DNA of 64,000 nucleotides from Opisthorchis felineus (GCA_004794785.1 SJOL01006408.1:1276617-1340616), one strand, 5' to 3'. Positions 13,058 through 26,641 are shown, counted from the stretch's first letter. Program-made: numbers and translations. Notes: a model not told the origin generated them from the letters alone.

Positions 13058-15176
13058 GTCAGTAACGCACTGTCATCTGTAGTGGTATCTACCATGCATC
13101 GACCAGTCTAATAAGTCATTGGTGGTGATACGAACTGATTGTCCGATTCTCATTAATCTGCATTCTGCACTTGATAGTTCCCGATTTAATGTTACAACTT
13201 GTCACAAATGTTTAATTTCTTCGGTATACATGCTCCTTTGTGAGACAGACGCAACACCAGCACTCAAATATCGTTTCTATCCGGTGGAAATAACTGCTTG
13301 TACGAAAAATGCAAACAAATCATAAAGCGCATTAGATTCCGGTCAGACGAGATGGCGCACTGTCCACTGACTATATTTTTTCCGTAGACCAGCGTAATCC
13401 CAAATCCACCCTGCTAATCTTAGCGAGTATTCTGTGAACCAGCAGGTTATCGCCGCTCTTCTCGAGCTCCAATGGTTCCATGTGCCACCTATTGATTAGT
13501 TGAGCCATGCTATATTTGAAACAGCTGTGGCGTTCTTTCTGAACACTATCGGATCAATTTAAAGGATTGCAAAAAAGAGGGTTCACTGGAGCAGTTTTAT
13601 CACTTACATTATGGGTCAATCAGACTTCCCACGTATACTACACACACGGGCACTCAGTGTCTTGAAATACTCTGGAAGCTCCAGACTTAGCTACCAAGTT
13701 CCTAAAACTTGAGAGGCATTTGTCACCGTTGAGAATCATCAGCAGCGCACATCCTACAAATCTCTAGTGAGCTTTGAAACCGGTTGGGATTTTAGTGCTC
13801 TTGTGTTTAGTCATGATTAACCAGCTGGAACTGTGGTCAGCTTGCACCCGATTGAACTATATTATATTGTATTACTGACCTGCGATCTCGAGTTCGCACC
13901 ATGTGATCTGGTATTTTCTGGCTCTCAGAGCATTAACATATCAGTATGGGAGTCCGGACGGTATATTGGCTGAATAATTTCCTACGCGCACTAGTTCAGT
14001 CAACGTTTCCTACCTCATTGGTTGAATACTGCCCGGTCAACTGACTGTAGAACGAGGTGGTTGTAAGATTTGTTCAAATGACACTATTCACAAGGTTTTT
14101 GAAAGCCCTGAATAGTCTGTTATCAGTTTTGCCCCTTCTGTGACTCATAATGTGGATCCACTATTAGGATGCCCCAATAGAGTTCTCATTTCTGGTAATC
14201 CGTTTTAACAATCTCGGTTTCCTCTTTTATAACATTTGCTGTACACATGTGTCGTGACAACCGCTCATCATAAGTTTAGATATTTAGCTTAGTATCCCAT
14301 AAACATTAACTTAATTTTACAGCTGAATGCACAATTCCAATCACCTTCAATTTGGTATTCAAGTAAGCAAAAAGACTGATGGGATTCGGAAAGGCCTAGT
14401 GGATAAGGACCAAGAATGGTGAAGCCGGCGTTAGGCTGCTCAGAATCTCCGTGGGTCCTGCACACAAATTCTTTCAATGAAGGAAAACACATCGATATCT
14501 TGAAAATCGACCCAGCTGAAACTTGAGGTGGCCATTGTGCAATGAAGAATGTTATAAACGAGAGGACTGAATGGAATTCTGCTGGCCTTCGATAGTTACA
14601 TACAAAAGCACAATCCCTGTAAAGATTACTGCAAAAACTATGGGATGTCTCTCGGTCCGTCTGTCGCCGATTGTACGTACTATTGCATCGATCAGGGCCA
14701 AAAAAGTTCACATTTACGGCGGGATATTGAAATGGCTGGTTCAGGAAAATGAATTGGACAACCCCGTCATTCGACGAGACGCACTGTATTCCTCTCGCTT
14801 GACACTTGGCTGGTTATCCGTACTAACAGACTGAATATCACCAATGTATGATTGCTTGAGAGGTTGCTTTTGACTTTCTCGGCCTTTTAGAGTTTTAAGG
14901 ACCTATTTAGTATCTCTATCGTAGCTGACTAACTGTAGGTCTGCCTTCCCCTTAGACACATGAGAATCGCGTTACTGCGATCGTCGAAAAGCCAGAAAAA
15001 ATGTGCTAATTTTTGCATCATGATGAAAGTTGACTTGGGCTTTTAACTAGAAGCCACAACTATGCATGATCCGCGGTTGGTGCGAAAGATACCTGACCAA
15101 ATATACCATACCGTGGATGGGATTCTTTTACAAATGGGTAGTCTTGATATTTTTATCGATCTTTTCTGGTTTTCAG
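13058..15176. other. Intron
   Basis: Contains a degraded family 2 ribozyme module on the minus strand near 13735-13765 (reverse complement GCGCTGCTGATGATTCTC) and a repeat fragment at about 14390-14580 that shares its ATCGATATCTTGAAAATCG / CATTGTGCA part with family 3 tails. No exon seen. Confidence 0.8.
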
Positions 15177-15255
15177 AACTACGGAAAAATATCTCTGATT
15201 GAATGTACGTTGGTTGAAGACACATCTGCCTCGCTGCTCAATGCTGATGATGACG
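15177..15255 (+). CDS. RASGRF: RasGRF exon: PH2 domain, middle
   Basis: Acceptor TTTTCAG, donor ACG|GTAGGT, phase 0 to 1. Translation NYGKISLIECTLVEDTSASL then LNADDDG. This aligns with the vertebrate strand (G)GVISLIDCTLLEEP. At 26 codons it is the smallest well-supported exon apart from the REM lead exon; it is followed by the exon carrying the large PH2 insertion. Confidence 0.95.
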
Positions 15256-18242
15256 GTAGGTCTTGTGAATAGTTTTTTTTTTAAATTTGAACAGCTGATT
15301 TTAGAATCTAATAATGGGATTATTCACGTGATCCAGTAGCAAGCACTTACACATTGATGATTTGGTCAAGGCGTGACCTGTTCTAACCGACTGATAAATT
15401 TGTCAGCCTGTTTGACCACTTATGATTTGTTGTGCTTCTTATCATGACTAGTCACCATTAAACCGTTGACTTGGAGAGACCATGAGTTACTCAACAGATT
15501 CTACATTCGGTTGCTTTTTACTTTGCCGTCTGCTTCTTTAAGAATTGATTGTTTGAACTTGAGACAGGCTGCCTGAAATTGTTACCTAAGGACCCCCTAG
15601 TAAGTCCCAATAGGGACTGATTGATTCTTCGAGCTTTGGTGATCTGGCCACTGCTTCAGTATAAAGACTCACTGAGCCATGAAGACATGGGACAAGTGTT
15701 TACAAGCACCCCTCTACAAGAAAGAATTGAAGAGTTGAAGTGTCCGCGACAGCAAGCTAGGCGTAGGGACCCCACTAAAGATTTACAGATCCCAAATCTG
15801 ATGTGCACGCGAAGTTTAGGATTTCTATGCAGCGACGAACTACACTGTCATATGATTCAGGTAGACATAGATTTGCCACCAGACTGGCAGGTATACTCGT
15901 TAGTAGGATGGGAAGCACCGTGCACGGATATATGTTCACAAGCTCGTCCTGAACGACGGGAATACAGACAATGTACTCTGCGGGGCGGGACGAAGCCATG
16001 TGAACATAAAACCCACGGTGAAAAGCTAATCTAACCAGTTTTCGCTTCGTTTAGCTTCATTCCACTCAAACAGAGACATAACATTGTTTGTTGCCAAACA
16101 GGAAAAGCTAGAATACTTTGTATCTGAGATTCTATTTAGAAAGGACTCTCCTTTCAGTCTTACTTGTTCATTCCGAGAAGTTACCCCATAAAACTCACTG
16201 CTGCAAACCTCCAAGAGAAACACTGATTATTTGAAGCCATGTACCATGGAAAAAAGCATTCTACTCATCTTCCTTCAAAGAAGGCGCTACTGATGAAGTA
16301 ATTAGCCACCGTGCAACCGAAGCCATGACAAATAGTCAGAATTTCGCCGAACTCCACGTTGATCCTAATTTGAGGTTAATAGTCGCCCAACGACTTAAAG
16401 TTAGGCTACCGAAATCCAGTGATTCCTTTCATAGGTGCTATATCACTTGTTCATGCGGCCCGAGTTTTTGTTGGGGGACGACTAGGCTTCTACCTGAAGG
16501 CGTTCGCGAACACTACTCGCCTTCTGTTAGTAGTGGATTGATGAAACGGCCGACCACCACCATCTTTACTCAGTTAGTCTTATCTGACAAACAGACGAAC
16601 ACCAATCAAATGTCTCGGTCAATTTGCCACTTCTCAACTCATTACTTTAAACGAGATAGACGTCGTTCGTTATCATTAGCTGAGGCCGTTACCATCCTAC
16701 TGTATAAATTTGGCCTGTATGCACACAAGATTTTTCCAAAGCCCTTGGTTTACCTTGTACAGTCTCACATGGGACGCGTGTTCTTGACTTGCTGCAACAA
16801 GCTCCCATGTTACCCTATTAATATGACCTATCGCCGTGCCCTATGTTTGTCGACTCGTGTCATACCTATAGCTAGTCAGTTGGAGAAACAAATTCGTTTG
16901 TTATCTGACCACTTAATATCCTTCTCGGGACTATTTAATACATTAAAGTAGTTCTCAACCTTCCACTGGTGTCTTCTTGATGGCCATTTTTTTAAATTCA
17001 TTATTTCTCCAGATATATATCACAGAGCGGACTGGATACTGTCAATCTGTTTCCCATTTTGGATAAACTTGCCTCATGTCTATCACTTGTTCATGACTAA
17101 GAATACTACTGGTTGCTAGTGCTCGAGTCACGTGACCACAACCAGATTCCTCTAAGTGGAAGTCAGCCGCATAGTGCGTGCTAGGTAATTGTGAAGCACA
17201 TTGCTTTCGTTCCCAACCAGGGAAGCCATAGTGACTTTCGAGTTACATGCGTTTATCAGCCCTGAAACACTAAAATCAGGAAAGAACATTCAACTTTCGA
17301 ACCGTCCGCAAAATAATATTGTGACTTTCAGTTAGGAGGTGTACCGTAACGGGTTTTTCACAAGTGAAGAGGCAAACTTATATAAATCTCGGGCAATTTT
17401 ACTACTTCGGAGTAAACCAGAATGTTGTTTGAAATTTCAGTTTAACCTGGGCAGATTTTGTGTATTCTGGATAAATTAGGTAATATTGCGTGGTGCGTTT
17501 AGGACTGTGCAAGATGGGCTAGTAACCACGATTGAACAGCATATATAGCAATGGATACCATATGTTGCCAACTTCTAACCTGTGTAGTCTATTTGCGTGT
17601 GAGATCAGGCCACATACGGTTCACCTCTTTGGCACATGGTCAGACCAAGTAGGCAGCAACGATTGGTAAAATAAACGTTTCATGATATGTGGAAACTAGG
17701 CCAGGACAGTGAGCGAAAAACTTCATAGACTCAAAATTTTTATACACCCAAAATCCAATATGACTGTGAAGGGTGAGATAGACTGTGTCGATTGCAGCTT
17801 AAAACACTAAGAAAGCTGCCAGGCTTCATAGAACCCGACTGCTTTAAAGTGCCTACTTGAAATTGCAAGGTATACATAGGCAAATGCCAAGTGGTCACGG
17901 GGCATTTTCTGCTTGCTGCCCATTTTCTACTCTTCGCAGAGCTCGCCGCAGGAAAGTGAAGTGTCAGTGAACGTAAAAAGTTAATACTTGGGAACCAATT
18001 TTGTTGCTGATTCTTTCAAATTTGTCACAGTTTCGAACCTCAAACTAGCTGTTGTTTTCTTCGATGCAATCGTGCTCACACGGACCCCGCCATTTATGAG
18101 TTGTGTTCACCACAACGCATTCTGGTGTAGGCAGCCTCTCCGCAGTCACCCATTTTAATCAACGTTTGACTGAAGTTGCTCTAGACTGTCTTCCTAACCT
18201 TTTCTTCCCACCACAACTCTGTAACAAATATTCCACCCATAG
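15256..18242. other. Intron with one long unexplained open frame
   Basis: Nearly 3 kb. It holds the 208-codon open frame at 16325-16951 (separate entry). No recognised repeat elsewhere. Confidence 0.8.
16325..16951 (+). other. 208-codon open frame inside an intron, function unknown
   Basis: ATG-initiated, uninterrupted for 208 codons, running in the same direction as the host gene. The product is basic and Ser-rich with several Cys residues (for example CYITCSCGPSFCW). There is no obvious signal peptide and no long hydrophobic segment. I recognise no family. There is no good splice signal joining it to the flanking exons in phase, and no initiator or poly(A) context I trust. It may be a retroelement remnant, a nested intronless gene, or chance. 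Confidence 0.3.
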
Positions 18243-18931
18243 GACCTCCTTTGAGTGAACAAACAATGGGAAACGTTGGAAGACGTTCTTTAGAGCCATT
18301 TTCTCCCGCCGCCCGAGCACCTGTTCCCATGAGTGCTTCGAACAACTTTGCAACAACCCCCGCCAAGGACAGCACTTCCACGACCACAGCAAACATGTCA
18401 GGAAGCCAAGTATGTCACAAACCTCCGATTCGCGCTGATTCAGGTCCGTTAACCTCGGGACTGGCTTCATCTAGACGACTTACGCCATCGGACAACGTGA
18501 CCCGTCATTCAAGCGGGTCCGCCTTGTCAGGCTGTCCATCAGGACCGACGACCAGATCCTGGGCTGGTTCAACAACAGTTGTCCCTCATCGACATTCCAC
18601 ATCATTGTGCACAGCCCCTACGGAATCAGACAGTTGTGTAAGGACAGGTGCTGGTTCTACACCAGACACAAATGTGGTCAATTCTCTGCCTACTTCCAGT
18701 GGTTTCCCTAGCATCCCTACAGTTCCTCTAATTCATCGTTTAAGCAGCAACTTCGGTGTGTTAAGTTCATCTACCGCCGCCCCGATAAACAGTAGTGGAA
18801 ATGACAAAGCAGATTACGGAAATCTCGATTTTCGACTCATTTGGGAGCCCAAGAACGGTCAGCCTACAAGTATTTGGCTTGTGGCCTCCACGCTGCAAGA
18901 AAAAGCTGCATGGTGTTCAGATATCAGTCAG
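18243..18931 (+). CDS. RASGRF: RasGRF exon: PH2 insertion and PH2 C-terminal half
   Basis: Enters in phase 1 after CCCATAG and leaves in phase 0 at CAG|GTAAGT, giving 229 full codons. About 194 codons (18243-18823) are Ser/Thr/Pro/Ala-rich low-complexity sequence with no vertebrate counterpart. The last 36 residues, LDFRLIWEPKNGQPTSIWLV then ASTLQEKAAWCSDISQ, match vertebrate LDFK..VEPKD....V.LVAS.RQEKAAW.SDISQ closely, including the PH2 C-terminal helix with its Trp. The insertion falls in the PH loop where vertebrates have about 15 acidic or Ser residues. It is likely disordered and a candidate site for phosphorylation (inference). Confidence 0.95.
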
Positions 18932-19985
18932 GTAAGTTGATGTTTGGGTGTTTTGCCCATGGTAAAGTATCTGATCGAAAAGTGGCATGTGGGCACAGCT
19001 ACCACGCCGTGCATGTGACCACCGGAGTGACGGTGACGTCATATTATCTGCCACTATAACAGTGGTCGTCAAACCAGCTGTGGCCAGCAGTTTAGGCATG
19101 GCGCAATACAAGACTGTCAACATCGATTTCAGCATAGTAAAGACTCGAGTATCGTTCAAAACCACACGTTGTAATTAGGAGGGAGGTCGTTACATGACAA
19201 GTTGTTCAGGGCTGGATTGTTGTAGTATCTTGGGGAATTAGTGAAAGGCATTTACTCGTTCCAGGGAAGAAAAAAATCAGTTGGTAGTGGTTTTTAGACA
19301 AAGTTACTGGAAGCACCTCATGCACTCAAGTTCCTGTGTGTTCTCATTCGTCATTTAGTCTTCCGGTAAAGCAAGTATATAGGACAAATCGACGACGACC
19401 AACGTGGTGTCCTCACCAAAATGACCACTTTGTGGGTCTCGAAACCTTCTCTTGACCTGAGAAAATATGTGGGTTGCCAGGATAATCAGTCTCAAGTTCG
19501 TTCGAACTCCAAACTGACTCACAGAGAGGAGCATTTCTTATGACGAACAGTATGCCCAAAAAACATCTCGTCACTAAGGTTCATCTCAAAACCCCAAGAC
19601 AATTGAGTGTTGTTCAGGTGGATACAACAGAAATAAAGTGGTATTATTTCACATAAGCTTGCCGTCGTATGAATCGATCCTAACTAAAACAAACTATGTC
19701 AAGTGGAATGTCGTACGTTTCCATCTGCTCAGCAATCCCCATGCACGTGTTCCGACCACAGTTCTTTTCTCACCGTCTCGTTTGTCGGTTTCTTCATTTG
19801 TTCCTGCATGTATTTATAGACACACACACAAACGAACTCATTTTCTCTCCGTTCCCTAACGAGAATTAACCTTGTGAATAAGAGATTGAACAAAGTATGA
19901 CTGATTTTGTACAAACACACTCTTCTATTCTTTCCATTTATCAATCTATCTATCCATCCATCCATCTGCTGTTCTTTCTGTCCAG
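18932..19985. other. Intron with short tetranucleotide repeat
   Basis: Carries a pyrimidine-rich ATCT/ATCC tetranucleotide tract at about 19943-19971, just before the acceptor TCTGTCCAG. Short open frames on both strands here look like chance. Confidence 0.8.
19943..19971 (+). repeat. Imperfect (ATCT)/(ATCC) microsatellite
   Basis: Tandem ATCT followed by ATCC units. It lies within the polypyrimidine region upstream of the exon at 19986, so length changes might affect splicing (inference). Confidence 0.8.
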
Positions 19986-20068
19986 TGTATTGAACAACTC
20001 CATTACGGGGACATTTTGAATTCTGCTCAATCCGATGTCTCGTCCGTCACGATGCCGCAGTCGGTCAG
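19986..20068 (+). CDS. RASGRF: RasGRF exon: PH2-REM connector
   Basis: Acceptor TGTCCAG, donor GTCAG|GTGAGA, phase 0 to 2. Translation CIEQLHYGDILNSAQSDVSS then VTMPQSV. It aligns with vertebrate CVDNIRCNGLM....ENSKVTVPQMIK, the segment just after the PH2 helix. The two leftover bases AG plus the first base A of the next exon give Arg. Confidence 0.95.
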
Positions 20069-23000
20069 GTGAGAAATACTACAACCACTTTCTTGATTCC
20101 GTCCTTCTCTGTTCATAAAACATTGCAAATGCTGAAGCCTTGAGGGAAGTTCGCTCAGTCACGAAATAACCTCGTCATCATCAGTTTTCGAGGGGGATAA
20201 TTCTGCTTTTGAGGCAGATATGACAGATAAAATGCCGAGGTGTCGAATGCATCATTTCTCAACCCATATGAATAAACGCCTCTTTAAATCGGTGTGAATC
20301 AGGTTTAACTCCGCTGGTGAAACTTCTGCGCTTTTCGACTCAAGTTTGCATTTGCCCTTGAGCTTTTTTTATCCATACTATGTTCAGTCAGTGAACGACG
20401 TTCACCGTAACTTTACTGGATCATGAAAATCTACCGTCGAGTTAAACACTTTGTTCCAAGTTATAGTATTGTTGACTAAGGGCCTAATGCAACCGAATCA
20501 AATCTTCCGTTTCTGCTATAGTCGTCCAAGTATCGGATTACGATTCATTGACGCGATGATGTTTATGAAGGTGATGGAAAGTGTTTGGCAGTGCATTCTA
20601 GATTTCGGCCTTCTGAAGCCCCCGGAATTTCATCGAACTTTGTTGAATCGCCCCACGTGGGTAGGGGAAACGCAAGGTAGTAAGCCATCAAGTGACCGTG
20701 TCTAAATGGTACAGGAATAAAGGGGGTGACAATGACAAAGCGGTCAATAACGAACTGACGAATTATTGAACATTCACACATGACTGGTTAGTTTTCTGCG
20801 TTACGTAGCTGCCACGATTGATAAAGCAGGCTTGACAAAACATCAGCAGAGTGCATTCCCTCTAATTGGTGATCTCAAGATCAGTGTCCTAAGAAAGAAC
20901 AGCCTTCAAAATGTGGTTGGTGGAATTTTCAGAGCAAACTTTTGGATGTGAAAATGCACACAAACCAGAATTGTTTACAGTCAAATATGTGTTAGTTTTC
21001 AACACAGATTTGCGTCCCATCGTAACTGTACGGGTGACGGTAGTCCCAGAGTGTGGATCAGAAATTTTTTTCTGAGCACAAAATTAGTTGTAAGAGATGT
21101 GTATAGTTTATAAGACAGACCTTCCTCATACACTATGTTTATAAATCATGACCAAGATCAAGGTTTAGTCTTTGGTCAATGCCTGACAATGCAGACTTAC
21201 GTAACGCGAGAAAACAGGAATTTGTAGAAACAGTATAGTGGTGTTTTATCTCCCGCATTTTGTGTTTTCCCGTTTCTTGGAAAGAAATCCTAAAAACATC
21301 AGCATGCTTTGGCGGAAGTTTTCAGATGCGGGCTACTTCTCACCAGGACTTCAAGATAAGTGAACGATCTTGAACTCACTTTTTTCAAAAAGGAGCTTAC
21401 TCTATAAAACAGTTTCTAATATTTACTGCATCTCTCACGTGATGCCAGAACGTGTTGCAGTCAGAATTTCGCGTCCAAGTACAAAATAAGACTTATGAAA
21501 TTTTGTGACTTGCGGCTATTCTGATTGTTACAAGAGGGCGAAATTTCTAGTGATTTTCCATTAGTTCTTAACAAGCTTTGTATCAAAGTGGCAGGCGCAG
21601 CAGACGAGGCTTGTCAAGCAAAATGTAGTCAATCAAACTGCGATTCCACTCACCTTGAACAAAGATTGCTTTGGGACGAAGGCACTCTGGAGCTAATGAA
21701 TCTCAATGAGGTGTGATGGACTGATGAGTGATATTTTAACAGATTGAAGACGCCAAAAACTGTACAAACGACTAATTGTTCAACATAAGCTTGACAAAAT
21801 CTTGGATACTGCGTCTACTTGATGATCCTCAGGAAGGGCGAAACCCGTCAAGGGCTGTCAAAGATCTGTCCTCGACCCCATGATTGGTGTATTCTCTCAA
21901 GAATGTGTGTAGACGAACGTTGGATAGACACTAGGTCGCAACAACATGCACTGTGATGGGGGCAGAGGAACAGGGTAAAATATAACCAGTGAACTCTTGT
22001 GCAGCAGGCACTGGAGGCCGTTTAACTTTTTCTCGACCGAAATTACTTCCGAGGTCTAACGATTCCATGGAGCTAGTCAACTAATTTATCAGTTTTACGA
22101 AACCATAGCTCTATAAATTGGGGAAAGAATGGTTTCTATTTTATAGTTATTGCGGAGATTTTAGCCAAGACAGGAGTCTAACTTGATAACAACATCAAAT
22201 TACGCTGAAAATTTTGAGAAGTACGGTGTAGACGCATGATTCCTGTTGGGCACCATCAAAATGCGCATCTCAAAAACTTCTAGAGGTAGTTCCATCCGCC
22301 TTTTTTGCACAATAGTAGCTATGATACTTTAACGTGCTAGAGAATATTAGAAATGGTTTGAACCACGCCAACTCTGACGATCCCTGGGGACACACTAGGG
22401 TGGACAAAAGACAGGCATGCCATTTGCTAACGGTGATCATATTGATGACAGCTTACGCTATGGAAGAAGCTACAGGCTTCCACATGTTAGGGGATTTCAA
22501 GAATTTCTTAAGTATTTACTAAAATCTGGATCTTCTGACGACAGAAGACCGTTCACTTGAGAGCTGATTGAAGCTGTATGGTGATCCGACGAAACTTCAC
22601 AGGTAATCATATTCAACGGCAATCTTATTGATTAATAGAAAACACTTCGAAGTCCATGTCTGACTGATGAGTGCTGGTGACCTAGGTGATCGATAGAAAT
22701 AGGCGAGGCGAACAAGACTTACCACTCAATAGAATGGTCGGACCAACTATCCAACATCCGGTGCTGTAGTTATTGATTGTCATATACAGTGCTGCCCTTC
22801 ATGAGCGTATGCTTCGTTGTTCACGGTAGAGAAACCAAATGAACGGAATCGCGTTAAACCTGATTATTGCTTCAAACGGTCATGGAAAGCTGCATAGACA
22901 AGTAAAATCATGCATGAACTTATGGGTGATAAGCATACTCACCAGGTTCTGGCGTATATGGTCCTTGAAGTACGTTTCATAACGTTTTCGAACAACTGTG

Positions 23001-24737
23001 TCCGTCTGGCTTGTGGGCGCAGTACACTGACGGAAGGACTAGACCACCATGCAGTGAGGAAGGTTAGGGAGAGTCTGACGTTGAAAAACAGTCACACAGC
23101 ACTCGCGTGCACTGGAGTCCTGTCGTGTTTTTCACTTATATTTACACCAGTAACATGCCGGGGCTGAGCCAAAGACGTTTTAGTCATCAACCTGTTCTGC
23201 CTGACGAAGTTCGCATTGAACACTCTTATGGGGTAACCGTGTTTCTTGACTTTTCCCAGCTTGTTGTGCTCTTGAACCTAACCCGAACTTGATAGGGTCT
23301 ACTCTCTTTCTTGGGCGTCAGAAAACAGTAGTTTTTTGCCAGGTGAAGAAGAGCTCAAAAAATTGGTGAAACTGTATCGGTTGAGTACAGAACCTAGCTG
23401 GTTGTAGACCTAGAAAGAAAGTGTTCTGCAGCTTCACAGACATTAAAACTCACTATTAGAGCGGAAATTCCCTAGGGTGTCAAATTATCAATCCTGATTT
23501 TGCGACCTTAATACTTATCAATCTATAGCTTTAGTGCACTCAAGTCCCAGTTAAGTAGCCCCCATATTTCTACTTAATTGCATGTGGCTTCTTCGAGTGG
23601 ACTTTGTGAGTAGTGTGACAGTAGTGTGTTGTCGACGACAATTTTCGAACGACGATATTCAGAAGTAATTTCTCGTTATTCCTGAAAAATTTAGCAAATC
23701 TTGTGGGATGAGCTTCGGCCTATGGCCAAGACTGCACATGATGTGTGCTCTTTGTACTACTGAGATGCATATTCCTCATCCACAAGCGAAAGGCTACCGC
23801 GCATCTGTATTCACTGTCGAAACAGTCCAATAACTCTACACCGGTCAGTTCGCTTATCTGTGAAACCCAGTCAGAATGGCCCAGAAGCATAATGTGGAAG
23901 CACAACTGTATTCTTTACCTAAAGGGGCTGCTGTTCGACCGGAGTGCATGTTCGTTTTATCTAGATATCAAATCTTCTCTGTCCCAGACGAACTGGCTAA
24001 GCTTAACCTTGATTCAGGAGTGCCATGGGAAGGCTGACTTGATATGCTTACTTGGGCGTCACCTGAGTCATCTTGAACACACGGCCGTCGTATGTGCCAA
24101 GACACGTGCGTTGCTATGACGTACATAGTGGGATTAGTGTACCATACACAAGCAAGTGCATGAGCAGTTGAATCGGAGTGACCGCAGTCTCCACGACAGT
24201 TGAACTGACGACTATCCGGTGTGGACAGTTGTGATGCATCCGACCGTACGCAGACAGGCTGAAATGTCCGTGGATTACAGTATTACGGATTGGAAAATTT
24301 CAAGGGTAGTAGTACGTGGATAATAACTGATTACAACTGGAAAGGATGGGTGGTCTGACGACAACGCTGCCGAGAACGCACGCTCTCCATCCGGCTTGTG
24401 TACCTGAAATTCACAGTGGAATCGCCACTCCCGTGCCCACTGGAATAACGATCAGTATCTTTCAATGCGACTAGTGAACCCTTGATGTGACTTCCACAGT
24501 GAAGCGGACGTTGATACCCAACGTGGGATGGAATTCACATGATTCTTCAGAAAAGATCGCCACTGTTACATGAACTACTTGGTCCTCCGTTTGGTCTGTT
24601 AAATGTGATAAGTTCCTCTGTCCCTCTGGTTCAAAATACCCTTGTATCTGTCACGCCAAACCAAGCGCTGCAACTTGTCGGACTTGGCGCGAAACACAGA
24701 TATGTGATGCTTTTCTTATTCTTTTCTTGTGTTACAG
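20069..24737. other. Intron (4.7 kb)
   Basis: Contains a family 3 hammerhead-like module at 21812-21872 (+) and a divergent repeat at about 24355-24475 that resembles 36480-36625. Several open frames of 60-125 codons have no recognisable product. Confidence 0.8.
21812..21872 (+). repeat. Family 3 repeat module (hammerhead-like)
   Basis: GTCTACTTGATGATCCTCAG, then AAGGGCGAAACCCGTC and AAGGGCTGTC. This keeps the TTGATGA core variant, the GAAAC, and the downstream GGGCTGTC(G)AA tail shared by family 3 copies; the helix III palindrome is slightly mutated (ACCCGT for ACCGGT). Confidence 0.6.
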
Positions 24738-24813
24738 ATCAGACCCCCGGTTGTTCAAGGACGACGTGGATATCAAGTTCAGCCACACACTGAATTCGTG
24801 TAAGGTACCACAA
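24738..24813 (+). CDS. RASGRF: RasGRF exon: REM domain lead segment
   Basis: A small 76-base exon too short to appear as a Met-initiated open frame. Acceptor GTGTTACAG, donor CAA|GTGAGT, phase 2 to 0. Translation after the split Arg: SDPRLFKDDVDIKFSHTLNS then CKVPQ. This is nearly identical to vertebrate SD..L.KDD.DI.FSKTLNSCKVPQ. It bridges the PH2 connector and the REM core in perfect phase on both sides. Confidence 0.97.
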
Positions 24814-26641
24814 GTGAGTTGTCAACCTAATGATGAAAAGTTCTTGGTAAAGGTGGGACGTTGAGTACGTCCTCAAGAAGGTATGCCTCGACCTATCAAG
24901 CATTTTTACCCACATTGCTGACTGACTGTCACTAGCGAAGGTGATTTCCTCCAAGCTGGAGTAGTACTGGCATTTGAATAGCCCTCGTAAGAGCTGAAGG
25001 GCCAGCTGGATTTACGCATTCGGTAAGGCAACACCTCATTCACCGCAAACTGATGCGGACAACAAGCAACCTGTTTAACCGATGACCTGTAACAGTCTTA
25101 GCAAACAGAGAAGCCTAATTGAATGAACGATAAAGATCACCTCAACCAGCTAGCAGGACTTTCCTCAGGGCCAGTAAACAAGCATCACAAAAGAAATGTG
25201 TAGCTCCACGTACACAAGTTCGTCACAAATTTCTCCTCTGCAGAACTAAACAAATGGCTTTCTCAGTATTGCCTTCTTCCGTTGGCACTCTGTGTGCTGT
25301 AACCTTGAACAAAACAGCGTTTTTATGGAGTCCTATATAGCGCTGGATAAAACGGCGTCTCAGGGTTAGTTTAGACTAGTTTTGAGCAATGGGACCCAAA
25401 CATTACGTGCCGAGCTTTATCAGGCAGGTCAGATTGTGATTCGCTTCACACTATGTACCATTTTCTCGGCTGGATGAACCGAAAAACCTACTAGTCTGTG
25501 TCCCTGAATTGACTCATTAGGATTGATGAGGCAGTTTACATTCAATGCAACGATTTTTTTAAAAGGTGTCATTTGATTTTGCCCTAGCTTAGCAGTCAGA
25601 CCTGTAGCTTTGAGTACTGAATGGCACATGTAAGAAAGTACCTTTAATCCGAGTGACAGGGCTACTGTAGTGTAAATAATTTGGAAATTGAGCCATTTGA
25701 TTCTCTTCTTGGAAGCGTAAGTTATTCGGGGCATTCTTCTGGAGAACAGTAGTGTGTAACACAGCTTGGGTTTTTAGGGGTGTAGCACTAAACCAATGCG
25801 AATCAAATAATCCTTGTGTGATTCATTGAAGACAACCAATCACGCACACCTTCTGGGCACACAGATATTTTTTGCACTTTACTTTGGTCAGCGTAATTGT
25901 GCTGATCGCACCCTCAAAGCCACGACGTTGTATAAAGTGCAGAGGGCTTAGGTTAGCCAGCTGGTGTGCGAAACGTTATCAAGTCAGCACCGGGTCAACG
26001 TTTATTTGATTTAGCTGCTCAATAAATATACTGCCAAAGGGACCGATGCGATTTTGCGAAACGCTATTACGGTTTATTCACAGGTTCAGTCGATAGCTGC
26101 GTCAGGGCAACGGAACCCACTTGCGATTCTCATGGTTTTAGACCGTAATTTACCAAGGTTTCAACTGCAGTCCTCTTGATTGTGATGAGTTGTAATTCTG
26201 ATGTGAGCATTTAGCCTGTCACTGGACTCCACTGCATGATAGCTTGTGAGCTGCGGCCATTATTAGCGAATGGGACAATCACATTAGCCCAAAGGGCAAT
26301 TAGCAATACGCGATTAATTTACTATAATAAAAGCTGATAGAGCGTAAATTTTTGTGGACAAATTTCAGGTCAAGTTCTTCGGTTTCACAGAATCACGTAC
26401 GGCAGCCACGTATTCAAAACAACTTTGCAATTATTTAACTTGGTTGTGAGCAGTTGACAATTGAAGAAAAATAAGCACTCAGTCGGATTGGATCGAAGTC
26501 ACAACATGAACAAACACAAAATCAGCTGACAAACGCGTCGCAAACAGTACACAAGAGTTCACAACACGACTAATCAAGTGGAGCCACTAACCAGCCGTCA
26601 CACGTAGACAGTGATTGGCCGCTTCAATCAGAATCAGAAAT

